In this document: piece by piece, positions 1 through 7,673 of the stretch | Position numbering within the stretch: position 1 is the first letter of the stretch | Layout of the letters: every line of letters begins with the position of its first letter | Assembly: GCA_902812415.1 (NCBI GenBank) | Contig: CADDZJ010000004.1 | Coordinates: forward strand, 26,950 to 90,949 | Reading direction: 5' to 3' | Source of the DNA: Acidobacteriota bacterium | GTDB lineage: Bacteria > Acidobacteriota > Terriglobia > UBA7540 | DNA length: 64,000 nt | Translations under genes and position numbers: made by a program | The notes under the pieces: model-generated | The model's input: the letters and a program-made list of their open reading frames with translations, nothing else | The model's database searches: none | What the model was told of the DNA's origin: nothing

Positions 1-286
1 AGCGATGATTCACATAGTACATGCCGCATCGCGCAGCTTCTTCCGCAATAGCCTCCTGGGCCTGGCGTTTGGTGCCGACGAAGAGCAGCGTCCTGCCCTC
101 CGCCGAGAGGTCAGAGATAAATTTCGCGGCCTCTTTGAAAAGTTTGAGCGTCTTCTGGAGATCGATAATATAAATTCCGTTGCGCTCCCCGTAGATGTAC
201 TCCTTCATCTTGGGGTTCCAGCGCCGCGTCTGGTGTCCGAAATGGACTCCAGCCTCTAGAAACTCTTTCATGCTGATTGTGGACAA
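1..286 (-). CDS. rpsB: 30S ribosomal protein S2, N-terminal part (runs off the window)
   Basis: The complement encodes the start of ribosomal protein S2, with the family signature [20 protein letters not shown] followed by the IDLQKT and FVGTKRQAQ stretches; the rest lies beyond base 1. S2 sits on the head and platform of the 30S subunit. An internal ATG exists at 271, but a TTG at 286 in the same frame is preceded by GGGAGG at 291-296 with normal spacing. It adds the residues S-T-I-S-M ahead of KEF, matching the M-x-T-I-T-M-K-E beginning I recall from related S2 proteins, so I use the TTG start. It is the third gene of the rplM-rpsI-rpsB run. Identification is certain; the start is likely. 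Confidence 0.95.
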   Translation of the reverse strand, partial: MSTISMKEFLEAGVHFGHQTRRWNPKMKEYIYGERNGIYIIDLQKTLKLFKEAAKFISDLSAEGRTLLFVGTKRQAQEAIAEEAARCGMYYVNHR

Positions 287-437
287 TGATCCTCCCAAAA
301 CTCAGCGGCAGGCGACCGATGAACAATAACGAGCGGAAGCGCTTCGCTACCCGAAGCGCCGCTCTCCTCATCTGGATCCGTAGCGAGTCTGTAGAACGGG
401 CGTTAGCCCTCTTTCGGCTCGCATGCCACTGGTTTTT

Positions 438-833
438 TTACCGTTTTGAGAACTGGAAGCGCTTGCGAGCGCCCTTCTGGCCGTACTTCTTCCGCTCTTT
501 GGCGCGGGAATCGCGGGTAAGAAATCCGCCCTTCCGGAGTTGGGAACGCAACTCCGGATTGAATGCCAATAGCGCGCGGGCAATGCCCAGCCGCGCCGCG
601 CCTACCTGCCCGTGGAGTCCGCCGCCGCGGAGTAAAATCAGAATATCAAATTTCCCTGCTGTTTCTGTCGCCACAAGCGGCTGTTGCAATTCCACGCGAA
701 GCGCTTCGGAGGGTACGTAATCTTCCAGCGAGCGGCGATTAAGGATAAGTTTCCCGTCGCCTGGCTTCAAATAAACACGCGCTATCGCAGTCTTGCGTCG
801 TCCTGTGGCTCGAAACTGAACGGTTTCTGTCAC
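438..833 (-). CDS. rpsI: 30S ribosomal protein S9
   Basis: A 131-residue protein with the S9 hallmarks: the N-terminal [19 protein letters not shown] segment, the central [14 protein letters not shown] helix, and the basic C-terminal tail ending in KRFQFSKR, whose last Arg reaches the P-site tRNA in the 30S subunit. Length is normal for the family. It lies 40 bases downstream of rplM, the standard L13-S9 pairing in bacteria, and is presumably co-transcribed with it from the promoter at about 1346-1374. Nothing unusual is seen. Confidence 0.97.
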   Translation of the reverse strand: MTETVQFRATGRRKTAIARVYLKPGDGKLILNRRSLEDYVPSEALRVELQQPLVATETAGKFDILILLRGGGLHGQVGAARLGIARALLAFNPELRSQLRKGGFLTRDSRAKERKKYGQKGARKRFQFSKR

Positions 834-873
834 CGCATTCTCTCTCTAAATAGAATTTTCGTTGAAAGGGAGG

Positions 874-1308
874 TTAATGATCAAGGCGAACTTCCACCGG
901 CTTTTGGACAGCGTGAGGGTGCATTGGGCCGTTGTAGACTTTCAAACGACGAGCCATCCGGTCGCCCAAGCGCGTTTTGGGCAGCATGCCGACAATTGCA
1001 TTGCGAACCAATTCCTGTGGCCGGGTTTCCATATATCGGCGGGCCGTGATTTCTTTCAACCCGCCGGGATAGCCTGTATGGCGCCGGTAAACCTTCGCGT
1101 CCAGCTTTCGCCCTGTGAGAACAATCTTTTCGGAATTGATGATGATCAGCCCGTCGCGGTGGTCCTCATGCGGCGTATAGTCCGGGCTATTCTTGCCCAT
1201 CAGGACTCGGGCGGCTCGCGCCGCCAGCCGCCCCAACGTCCAACCCTCTGCGTTGATGACCTGCCAGCGAATTTTTCCTCGCTTTAATCCCTGAAAGTAA
1301 GTTCCCAC
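874..1308 (-). CDS. rplM: 50S ribosomal protein L13
   Basis: L13 binds 23S rRNA early in 50S assembly. The protein shows WQVINAEGWTLGRLAARAA near the N-terminus and DYTPHEDHRDGLIIIN, the usual conserved blocks. An ATG at 1320 would add four residues (MERG), but that stretch itself contains the purine-rich GGAGAGAGG that would serve as ribosome binding site for the in-frame GTG at 1308. Starting there gives M-G-T-Y-F, matching the family's M-S-T-Y-F beginning, so I prefer GTG and a 144-residue product. First gene of the L13-S9-S2 operon. Confidence 0.95.
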   Translation of the reverse strand: MGTYFQGLKRGKIRWQVINAEGWTLGRLAARAARVLMGKNSPDYTPHEDHRDGLIIINSEKIVLTGRKLDAKVYRRHTGYPGGLKEITARRYMETRPQELVRNAIVGMLPKTRLGDRMARRLKVYNGPMHPHAVQKPVEVRLDH

Positions 1309-1345
1309 ACCTCTCTCCATTCAACTCATTTGTTGCAATCTTTCA

Positions 1346-1374
1346 TTAATACTTGAGACACAAGAATTTGTCAA
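1346..1374 (-). promoter_or_regulatory. sigma-70 type promoter of the rplM-rpsI-rpsB operon
   Basis: Reading the minus strand, TTGACA (1374-1369) is followed after exactly 17 bases by TATTAA (1351-1346). The -35 box is perfect and the -10 box near consensus. Transcription would start around 1339, giving a leader of about 30 bases before the GTG start of rplM. Confidence 0.6.
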
Positions 1375-1421
1375 TCAGGAGCGCGTGATTTACAGAATCT
1401 GCTCGTGGTTTTAAGTTACTT

Positions 1422-1559
1422 TTATCCTTTGGAATTTAGGCGCAGGAAGAATGCAAAAATAGCTAAGCCGAGCACCATCGTCACAATGCCAGCGCCAACT
1501 GATTTAATTTGGTGGTAAGCACGCCAAAAATCGTAAATACCGGATAAGGTTGAAGCCAT
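1422..1559 (-). CDS. possible small single-pass membrane protein
   Basis: A 45-residue reading frame starting at the ATG at 1559 with AGGG five bases upstream. The C-terminal half (about residues 22-40, GAGIVTMVLGLAIFAFFLRL) is a clear hydrophobic segment ending in basic residues. I do not recognise a family. It sits alone between the ribosomal operon and the anti-sigma gene; a longer in-frame start at 1613 has no better support. It may be a genuine small membrane protein or chance. Confidence 0.35.
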   Translation of the reverse strand: MASTLSGIYDFWRAYHQIKSVGAGIVTMVLGLAIFAFFLRLNSKG

Positions 1560-1735
1560 TCCTACCCTAACGACGGCTCGTTTTGTCCGCGTCATCATAG
1601 GAGGTTCCGGCAACGGTCTCCCAGGTCACGAGGGACGGTATTTTCATATGGGAGAAGGAACAAGAAAGGGTTCGGGTTGAACGCGGAAACCATGCCGCTT
1701 GCTGGAAGCAAACTTAAGGACTCGATGGGGAACAG

Positions 1736-1975
1736 CTACAGAGCCTTTTCCCGATACTTGCGCCGCAAGGCCTCATGCAATCGAGTGCGCACCAGATCGG
1801 GCATAGGAAAGAGTTTCCCGTCGCAATACAACTCAATGACCTTGTGCGTCGTATCAAAGACCACCTTGCAGTGGGCGCATTTGCAGAGATGTTCTTCCAG
1901 AATGTGCTTGAAGTCCTCGGCGAGCTCCCCGTCGAGATATTTGGAAATCTCCTGAAAAGCTTCTTTACAGGTCAA
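1736..1975 (-). CDS. zinc-finger anti-sigma factor (zf-HC2 type)
   Basis: A 79-residue protein with an H-x3-C-x2-C zinc site (HLCKCAHC, about residues 29-36) and the N-terminal C-x-E-A-x-x-x-I-S-x-Y-L-D-G-E-L pattern of ZAS/zf-HC2 anti-sigma domains. Such proteins hold a cognate ECF sigma factor inactive and release it on a redox or envelope signal. There is no transmembrane segment, so it would act as a soluble anti-sigma. The gene starts with TTG at 1975, and its TTGA overlaps the TGA stop of the upstream sigma gene, suggesting translational coupling and a fixed ratio of the two products. Confidence 0.8.
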   Translation of the reverse strand: MTCKEAFQEISKYLDGELAEDFKHILEEHLCKCAHCKVVFDTTHKVIELYCDGKLFPMPDLVRTRLHEALRRKYREKAL

Positions 1976-2649
1976 GGTTTACTCTCTTTAAAGACTTTGC
2001 TCAGTTCCTCGCGCAACTGCAAGCGGGCTCGAAAGAGCCGGGCTTTCACCGCGCCGGTCGTCAGATTCAGCATTTCGGCCGTTTCTTCCGTCGAGAGCTC
2101 TTCAACGTCGCGCAGAAAGAAAACAGCGCGGAGGCTGGCGGGCAGCGACTGAGCGGCGTTCAGAAGAATCTGTTCCATCTCTTCCTGGCTCATCTGCTGC
2201 TCGGGGTTCGGTTTCCAGTCCCGAAACTCTCGGGGCATCACCTGCCCTTCGTCATCCACCGCGTCTTCCAGAGGCTCGGATTTATCGGAGCGCCGCTTGC
2301 GCAGCTTCATCAGGCCTTCGTTCACCGCAATGCGGACCAGCCACGTGTAAAAACGCGAATCCTGACGGAAGTCGGGCAAATGCTCAAAGGCTTTGAGAAA
2401 GGTTTCCTGGAGAACATCCTCCGCGTCCTCTGTATTTCCAGTAAGGCGCAAGGCGAGCCGGTAGATTTTCTTCTCATAGCGGTTCACCAACTCGTCAAAA
2501 GCCTCGTTGTTGCCGGCCTTTGCTGCGGCTACCAGATCGGATTCGCTCTTTTCGAGCGCCGTTTCTGGAGCTTGCGCCAAATCCTTGCGAGCAGGTTGTG
2601 CGCCGGGTAATTGATTCAATTCAGGAGACACTTGGGAAGTATAATGCAT
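1972..2649 (-). CDS. ECF-family RNA polymerase sigma factor (RpoE/SigW-like)
   Basis: Region 2 is seen as the segment from AFDELVNRYEKKIYRLALRL to DAEDVLQETFLKAFEHL and FYTWLVRIAVNEGLMKLRKR. Region 4 is SLPASLRAVFFLRDVEELST followed by TTGAVKARLFRARLQLREEL. The family reads DNA at -35/-10 boxes of stress regulons. The frame is open upstream to about 2979, but homology begins near residue 40 of the form starting at ATG 2649; the extra stretch looks non-coding and overlaps the leader of the divergent DinB-like gene. The start is therefore uncertain (2649, or an ATG farther upstream). The downstream gene is its likely anti-sigma, overlapping by four bases. Confidence 0.85.
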   Translation of the reverse strand: MHYTSQVSPELNQLPGAQPARKDLAQAPETALEKSESDLVAAAKAGNNEAFDELVNRYEKKIYRLALRLTGNTEDAEDVLQETFLKAFEHLPDFRQDSRFYTWLVRIAVNEGLMKLRKRRSDKSEPLEDAVDDEGQVMPREFRDWKPNPEQQMSQEEMEQILLNAAQSLPASLRAVFFLRDVEELSTEETAEMLNLTTGAVKARLFRARLQLREELSKVFKESKP

Positions 2650-2942
2650 CTTGAACGGCGGTTCTACCGGAATTGCGCCGAAGCGAGCGCTCCAGAATTC
2701 AGAGCTCTCTCCATAGAGATGAAGTGAGAAGCTCCGAAGTTTCATGCGCGCAGGAGTGGTACTCACAGCGCACGCTTCGATGAGGGCCGAACGGATGTCG
2801 GCCTTCAGAAATCGATTCAGTTTTTCTACGGACTTCGGAAACAACCCTCCAGCTTGCGGGTTGAGGAACTTGCCCGCCGATACGCTGGCTGGCGAAGCGA
2901 TGCCAGTTTCTATCTGAGGTCGACTTTTTGGGAGACTTTGCG

Positions 2943-3539
2943 ATGGAAAAAAGAATTGCGTCAGGAAATCGCCGCCCACAAACGCCGGAAAGAGCCTTAA
3001 GGCCGAGCGACATCCCGTTCTTGTTTCTAATGAACGCAGAACACGCGCTCACCAGGCATCATCTGCCGCGCATTGCCGAATGCCTCGGAAGGCTATCCGA
3101 AAAAGACATCTGGTGGCGGCCCAATCCGGCTTCCAACAGCGCTGGAAATTTGATGTTGCACCTCGCCGGCAACGTGCGCCAGTGGATCATCGCCGGGCTG
3201 GGCGGCGAGCCAGATATTCGCAATCGAGATCGGGAGTTCCAGGAGCAGGGGCCTATTCCTCGCCGCGTCCTCTTGGCGCTGCTGCGAAGAGAAGTGAGGA
3301 TGGCCTGCCGCGTTCTCGATAAGTTGACGCCGCCAGACCTATTGAAAGTCTATTCCATCCAGAAATTTCGCGTCACGGGATTTCATGCGATTTCGCACGT
3401 TATTGAGCATTTCGCTTATCACTCGGGCCAGATCATCTATCTCACGAAGCTCAGGCTCGGCGAAGACCTGGGCTTCACGCGATTGCCCGGCCAGAAGGCG
3501 CGTCGTCCGTCCAATCGGCCCAGGCTGCCAGCTATTTGA
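2943..3539 (+). CDS. DinB-like / DUF1572 family protein
   Basis: A protein of about 198 residues with the four-helix DinB-superfamily layout: an N-terminal helix after NAEHALTRHHLPRIAECLGRL, then SAGNLMLHLAGNVRQWI and the C-terminal HVIEHFAYHSGQIIYLTKL. The three histidines in these blocks match the metal triad of the superfamily. Members include thiol S-transferases and damage-inducible proteins of unknown role, so the reaction cannot be stated. ATG 2943 has GGGAG upstream at good spacing; homology begins nearer ATG 3030, so the first 29 residues may be an extension. It is transcribed away from the sigma factor gene. Confidence 0.75.
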   Translation: MEKRIASGNRRPQTPERALRPSDIPFLFLMNAEHALTRHHLPRIAECLGRLSEKDIWWRPNPASNSAGNLMLHLAGNVRQWIIAGLGGEPDIRNRDREFQEQGPIPRRVLLALLRREVRMACRVLDKLTPPDLLKVYSIQKFRVTGFHAISHVIEHFAYHSGQIIYLTKLRLGEDLGFTRLPGQKARRPSNRPRLPAI

Positions 3540-3579
3540 AAGAACAAAAGGCGGAAGGCAGTGAAGGTAACTCGCTCAG

Positions 3580-3790
3580 TAGGTAAGCCACTGGTTCGAC
3601 CAGTGCGACTTGAAAAGGTTTGACCGTTGAGGCATCACAATCCTCCTCAGGTGGCTTGATGAGACCATCTGAAAACAAGGAGGATGTGATGTCTGAGATT
3701 TATCAGAATCTATCCCACTCAAGGTGGGATTGCAAATATCATGTGGTGTTCGTGCCCAAGCGACGACGCAAGGTGCTGTTCGGCCAAGGG
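3580..3790 (+). mobile_element. truncated IS200/IS605-type element, left end and tnpA 5' part
   Basis: The stretch holds a perfect 6-bp hairpin (CACTGG-TTCGA-CCAGTG, 3589-3605), typical of the subterminal hairpin recognised by IS200/IS605 TnpA, then a transposase leader and the first codons of tnpA (ATG 3689). Homology to TnpA stops near 3787. The catalytic HUH motif, the tyrosine and the right end are missing, so the copy cannot move itself. Confidence 0.75.
3633..3691 (+). promoter_or_regulatory. RNA stem-loop masking the tnpA ribosome binding site and start codon
   Basis: Bases 3633-3646 pair with 3679-3691 (13 bp with one bulged A), and 3648-3654 pair with 3665-3671 (7 bp with one G-U). 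The right arm contains both the GGAGG ribosome binding site and the ATG of tnpA, so the folded leader would block translation. This matches the translation-repressing leader described for IS200 transposase mRNA. Confidence 0.7.
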
Positions 3791-4438
3791 CATACTGACC
3801 TGGATCATGGGGTGGGCTCGCGTCTTCAGGCTGCGGCTTACGAGCAACTCCAGGCGCTTTCCCTGAAGGAAGGGCGGCAGGCAGAAGCTTCGCTCTTCGG
3901 CTATCTGGCAGCAAAGTTTAACCCGATGAACAGCGCGCGCGAAAGGCGCGGGGAGTGGGTCTTTGGGTTGGAGATTTGCAAGCGAAACGCCGCATTTGTG
4001 CAGGTCTCGGGCCTGCTGATCCTGATTTTCGCGGGACTATTGACGGCTGCGGTGCTCATTCTGATTGCAGGCCGCCGTGGCGAGAAGTCTGGCGCACACC
4101 GTTTCAGGCCTGCGGCTACGGTGGTTGCCGTGATCAGCGGCATCAGCCTGTTGCTCTCTTCCGCCACGCTCTATCTCACCTATCGTCCTTATTGGTACAT
4201 CTTCCAGGGCGCAATCCTGAACGGCGACAAGAGTCGGGTCCGCGACCTTCACGACTTTTTAATCGCCAGCCAGTCGCCGTTCCCGTTTCTCGGTCGCGTC
4301 TACTTGCCGGAGCTTTCAGTCTATTTCTGGGCAGGCGTAACCCTGCTTTGCGTTCTCGCACTGGTTCTGATTCTTCTGCGACACCTCGGCTTGTGCGCGC
4401 GGCCTGACGGATTTCAACACCATCCTCGTATGTCTTGA
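3689..4438 (+). pseudogene. IS200 transposase N-terminus fused in frame to a truncated membrane protein
   Basis: The first 33 or so residues (YQNLSHSRWDCKYHVVFVPK and RRRKVLFGQ) are the start of an IS200-type TnpA. From about 3790 the frame continues into unrelated sequence: a soluble segment (AAAYEQLQALSLKEGRQAEA), then three hydrophobic segments near LLILIFAGLLTAAVLILIAG, VVAVISGISLLLSSATLYLTY and WAGVTLLCVLALVLILL. The membrane part looks like the C-terminal end of a larger protein whose beginning was lost when the element inserted or was deleted. Neither half keeps a complete domain. The open frame of 250 codons could still be translated from the tnpA start if the leader hairpin opens. 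I do not recognise the membrane family. Confidence 0.6.
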
Positions 4439-4563
4439 AACTTCGCTGACAGCCGCAAAGGGGGCTACGGCGACAATGCGGACGTGTGTGCGAAATCAGC
4501 AGCGGTGGGGGTAGCCACGGCCAGCGTTCTTTCTGGCCCTGGGCTTTTCTTAGGGAAAGCCGA

Positions 4564-4649
4564 GTAGCGCAGACCCGCTTCTCAAGGTCTCGGCCTTTCG
4601 TTTGACGCGCAAGGAAAAGCCGCGGAGTTACCAAACAACTCCGCGCTAC
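4564..4649 (+). repeat. hairpin repeat family A, copy 1
   Basis: An 86-base sequence beginning GTAGCGCAGACC and ending CCGCGCTAC, with two nested palindromes: CAGACC...GGTCT in the left half and GCGGAGTT...AACTCCGC in the right half. Copies 2 (5282-5368) and 3 (5999-6087) share the same frame and the central GACGCGCA-GGAAAAGCCGCG core. It lies just upstream of the small exported protein gene at 4711. The preceding 4439-4563 holds nothing I can identify. Confidence 0.75.
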
Positions 4650-4710
4650 CTTGCTCTTGGCATTGCGCAACAACAAGACCGGGATTACCTGCATAAATTG
4701 GAGAATTTCC

Positions 4711-5238
4711 ATGAATCGTCAAACGAGAAGAGTTTTAGTTTCTGGACTGGCGGCTTTGCTGATTCAATCGACGGCTTTAGTTTCTTTGGCCGCCGCACGA
4801 TCACGAAAAAATGCCAACTGGGACAATCTCAAATCCCTGACGCCGGGTCAGGAAATTCGCGTCGTAATGAACAACGGCAAATCTTACGAAGGTGAGTTCG
4901 AGTCGTTGAGCGATGGCGGAATTACGCTTCGGCAGGCAGCGGGTGAGCAGACGCTGGCCCGCAAAGACTTCCTTCGCGTTTCCCAGAAGAAAGGACAAAA
5001 CCACGGAGTGCGAAACACGCTGATTGGCATGGCCGTTGGTGCAGGCGCCGGCCTCGTGATTGGGCTAACCCCTTATTTTGTCCAAAGAAACTGTACTGAA
5101 GGCCCCGCCTTCAGTTGCGGTTATCCCCCCAATCCCCACCTCGTGGAGGCCCTTACGCCCGTAGGTGGCTTGGTCGGTGCCGCTGTCGGCGCAGCAATAC
5201 CGACGGGTGGATGGCATGACGTCTACCGCGCTCACTGA
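4711..5238 (+). CDS. exported protein of unknown function with glycine-rich membrane segment
   Basis: A 175-residue protein starting at ATG 4711 with GGAGA upstream. Residues 1-29 form a signal peptide (basic MNRQTRR, hydrophobic LVSGLAALLIQSTALVSL, cleavage near AAA). Residues about 40-80 (GQEIRVVMNNGKSYEGEFES...) resemble a small beta-barrel RNA/polymer-binding-like fold of the sort often found in acidobacterial envelope proteins. A glycine/alanine-rich hydrophobic stretch follows (IGMAVGAGAGLVIGL), and another near the end (GGLVGAAVGAAIP). I do not recognise a named family. It sits between two copies of repeat A and is followed by two further small exported proteins on the same strand. Confidence 0.65.
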   Translation: MNRQTRRVLVSGLAALLIQSTALVSLAAARSRKNANWDNLKSLTPGQEIRVVMNNGKSYEGEFESLSDGGITLRQAAGEQTLARKDFLRVSQKKGQNHGVRNTLIGMAVGAGAGLVIGLTPYFVQRNCTEGPAFSCGYPPNPHLVEALTPVGGLVGAAVGAAIPTGGWHDVYRAH

Positions 5239-5281
5239 TCGCCCGCCGGTGGCGGCAAGTCTATCGGCATGGTAGAGCAAG

Positions 5282-5368
5282 GTGGCACAGACTTGTTGTT
5301 CAAGTCTGCGGCCTTTTTTCGACGCGCAGGGAAAAGCCGCGGGCCTGAACGGCGCAGGTCCGCGCTAC
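5282..5368 (+). repeat. hairpin repeat family A, copy 2
   Basis: An 87-base relative of 4564-4649 with the left palindrome CAGACTTG...CAAGTCTG and the right one around GCGGGCCTG...CAGGTCCGCGC. The paired changes relative to copy 1 keep the stems intact, indicating selection on the folded form. It lies between the gene ending at 5238 and the one starting at 5395. Confidence 0.75.
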
Positions 5369-5394
5369 CTATTGCGGTGTGGAGGGAGGGAAAA

Positions 5395-5956
5395 ATGAAA
5401 ATGATCATTGTTGCAACCGTTCTCGCCATGGCAGCTTCGGCTCTCTTTTTCGCGCAGCACCCCCATCATCAAAGTCCAGGTCGGGCATACGTCTTTTTGG
5501 GCCTGGGCTGGGGCGAATCGGCTGTCTTAAACGGGCCCCCATTGCCACCGCAACCTCTTGGAGCCACGCATCCCGTTATCGAACGCTTCGGCGGCGGCGG
5601 AGAATTATTTCTGTATAAAGGGCTCGGCACGGGGCTCGATGTAGGGTACTCGCGTTATGGACGGTACGCCGACGAGAAGTTTTGGGTCGGGACCGGTGAT
5701 TTGTCATACCAGTTTGGGCGCAACGCTTCGCGCGGCAAGGTAGATCCGTTCGTCCTCGCTGGCTTCGGCGGGTTTATCCCGGCGAGCCAGGGCCGCGGCA
5801 CACCCTGTGGGTGATTTCGGCGCCGGCGCGAACTTCTGGTTTTGGCAAAGGACGGCATTACGCCTGGAACTTCGTAGCTATATCAATCCGGCGAATGGCT
5901 TCGGATATCCCGGTTCCTACGAGGTCGAATTCCGTGTCGGGTTTACGTTCAGGTAG
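5395..5956 (+). pseudogene. outer-membrane beta-barrel-like protein, frameshifted
   Basis: ATG 5395 follows a strong GGAGGGAGGG site. The product begins with a signal peptide (MKMIIVATVLAMAASALFFA) and continues with alternating aromatic strands (YVFLGLGWGES, GGGELFLYKGLGTGLDVGYSRYG, LSYQFGRN, PFVLAGFGGF) as in small OmpA-like barrels. The frame stops at 5814, but another frame carries the barrel's last strands without a break (VGDFGAGANFWFWQRTALRL ... EVEFRVGFTF) to TAG at 5956, ending in the aromatic residue usual for outer-membrane insertion. A single-base change near 5795-5815 therefore splits the gene. It is either a real pseudogene, a phase-variable state or a sequencing error. Confidence 0.7.
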
Positions 5957-5984
5957 CGAGGACCCCCCGGTTTTGGGGTCCTCG
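5957..5984 (+). terminator. hairpin terminator after the frameshifted barrel gene
   Basis: CGAGGACCCC at 5957-5966 pairs with GGGGTCCTCG at 5975-5984, a perfect 10-bp stem with an 8-base loop, beginning immediately after the TAG at 5956. The following GTTTGT is only weakly T-rich, so termination may be partial. Confidence 0.6.
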
Positions 5985-5998
5985 GTTTGTCAACGTTA

Positions 5999-6087
5999 GT
6001 AGCGCAGACCTGCTTCTTAAGGTCTGCGGCCTTTCGTTCGACGCGCAGGGAAAAGCCGCGGACCTGAAAGGCACAGGTCCGCGCTAC
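5999..6087 (+). repeat. hairpin repeat family A, copy 3
   Basis: An 89-base copy with perfect short stems (CAGACCT...AGGTCTG and GCGGACCTG...CAGGTCCGC). Between it and the methyltransferase start at 6413 I see no gene, only unassigned sequence. Confidence 0.75.
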
Positions 6088-6412
6088 GTTCCCTATCGTA
6101 GAGAGGCGAACAGCCATCTGGAAGCATTTTGTCAAGGCATTGCTTTGCGTGTGCATCATATCCGCCCGCGCCTTTCCCGAGTTCTCTTGAGAACAATCTG
6201 CGGCTCTCGGCGGGCATCACGCCGCACCTCAGCAGATTGGGGAAATAACGGGATAGCGCCGCGCGGCCTTGCCGCAGCCAGCATAGCCATCTCTGTGCCC
6301 TCCATGTTTAAGGTTTCCGGTGGCCGGATAACACAGAAAAGACCTTTTAAACGCGTAAACATGCGGCCAATTCACAAAACCAATTCCGCGGAGACTCCCT
6401 CAGGAGGGGAAG

Positions 6413-6955
6413 ATGCGCAAGCTGGATTTAGGCTGCGGCCGCAATAAGTCTCCTGGATTTATTGGGGTGGATTCAAACCTGGACGCTACGGCGGCCGATG
6501 TTATCGCTGATCTGAACTGTCCCCTGCCTTTCCTAGACGACAGCTTCGACGAAGTTCGCGCCGTGCACGTCATCGAGCACACGCAGGACATCATGCAAAC
6601 TATGGCGGAAATTCACCGCGTGACACGCGACGGCGGGCGAGTTTACCTGGTGACGCCGCACTACACGGATTCAAGTTCATGGCGCGACCCTACCCACCGC
6701 TGGCATCTGAACACCTATTCATTCCGATACTGGACGGCTCAGGGGCTGCATCACGAGCGCCATTGGTATACCCGACTGGAATTTCGGGAGAGCGATTTGC
6801 ATGTGGAATTGGCACGGCTGTGGAAATGGATCGGCATTCAGTGGCTGGTGAATAGCTTTGAGTGGTTCCGGCGTTTCTGGGAACGGTACTTATGCTTTGC
6901 CATTCGCGGTAAGCAGATGGAGTTCACCTTCGAGGTCGTAAAAGTTCATGACTGA
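6413..6955 (+). CDS. class I SAM-dependent methyltransferase
   Basis: A 180-residue Rossmann methyltransferase: motif I is LDLGCGRNKSPGFIGVD with the glycine loop and an acidic residue for the ribose. Then comes NCPLPFLDDSFDEVRAVHVIEH and post-motif III (GGRVYLVTPHYT), the Methyltransf_11 pattern. The last third (WRDPTHRWHLNTYSFRYW) is the conserved DPTH stretch seen in methyltransferases near glycan genes. The substrate is unknown. The start is firm: AGGAGGGG lies directly ahead of ATG 6413. Its end overlaps none of the next gene but lies only 31 bases from it. Confidence 0.85.
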   Translation: MRKLDLGCGRNKSPGFIGVDSNLDATAADVIADLNCPLPFLDDSFDEVRAVHVIEHTQDIMQTMAEIHRVTRDGGRVYLVTPHYTDSSSWRDPTHRWHLNTYSFRYWTAQGLHHERHWYTRLEFRESDLHVELARLWKWIGIQWLVNSFEWFRRFWERYLCFAIRGKQMEFTFEVVKVHD

Positions 6956-6986
6956 CGCCGAAGCTTCTCACCCGGGGGGAACATCG

Positions 6987-7583
6987 ATGCGAAATCTCTT
7001 CTTCATCGCTTGGCTTTGCACAACTCTGGTAGCTGCCTGGCCGATGGCGGGTTACGGGCAGAACGCGGCGCCGAAGGTGGAACTGTTTGGCGGTGGCACG
7101 AAAGTGTGGGGTTATGCAAACGGCAGTCGGTTCGATGAAGGTGGCGGTGAGGTTTCGGCCACCGGATATTTCAATCGTGTGGTTGGTTTAGAGGCCAACT
7201 GGAATATGTTCAGTGGGGAAGTTCCCAACGCGCCCGCATACGGAACCGAGTTCAGCCTGCTGTTCGGGCCTCACTTCACTTACCATCGCAGTGGTTGGGT
7301 GAATCCATTCGCCCATGTTTTGGTGGGTTTTACGCGAGGCACTGCCGAGGCTCCGAATTTCAGCCTGGTTCACCGTGCAGTTTTTACCATCGGCATGGGC
7401 GGCGGGGTCGATGTGAAAATCTGGCGCTTCCTCTGGTTGCGGCCCATCCAATTAGACTACCTTCGCGAGTCTTTCCCCAGTGTTCCATACCCCCCAGAGC
7501 CATTCCCGAGCACTCTTGAAAACAACTTGCAGCTCTCCGCGGGCTTTACAGTCCATGTCGGCAGCCTCCGGAGAAATCCGTAG
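6987..7583 (+). CDS. outer-membrane beta-barrel-like protein
   Basis: A 198-residue protein starting at ATG 6987 behind GGGGGGA. Its signal peptide is MRNLFFIAWLCTTLVAAWPMAGYGQ with cleavage near GYGQ-NA. The mature part alternates short amphipathic strands (KVELFGGGTKVWGY, VVGLEANWNMFSG, GTEFSLLFGPHFTY, VNPFAHVLVGFTRG, FTIGMGGGVDVKIW, LWLRPIQLDYL, NNLQLSAGFTVHVG), fitting an eight-strand OmpA-like barrel often annotated outer membrane beta-barrel protein in Acidobacteria. It is similar in design to the frameshifted gene at 5395. Function is unknown. Confidence 0.75.
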   Translation: MRNLFFIAWLCTTLVAAWPMAGYGQNAAPKVELFGGGTKVWGYANGSRFDEGGGEVSATGYFNRVVGLEANWNMFSGEVPNAPAYGTEFSLLFGPHFTYHRSGWVNPFAHVLVGFTRGTAEAPNFSLVHRAVFTIGMGGGVDVKIWRFLWLRPIQLDYLRESFPSVPYPPEPFPSTLENNLQLSAGFTVHVGSLRRNP

Positions 7584-7622
7584 AGTTAGCGATATCCGGC
7601 GCGTACCGAAAGGGCCCTCCTG

Positions 7623-7673
7623 ATTCTCACGTTGCACTTCAGCGAGGACGTTGGAATCGAGGATTAGTCCCAT
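7623..7673 (-). pseudogene. scar of a VapC-type PIN-domain toxin (N-terminus only)
   Basis: On the minus strand from ATG 7673 the frame reads MGLILDSNVLAEVQREN, the first strand and catalytic Asp of a VapC PIN domain, after which similarity ends. No VapB antitoxin is visible upstream. It is a short match, so this is tentative. Confidence 0.35.

Noticed and set aside
3589..3605. Hairpin read as a transcription terminator
   Set aside because: No T-run follows, and the position and sequence fit the IS200-type left-end hairpin better.
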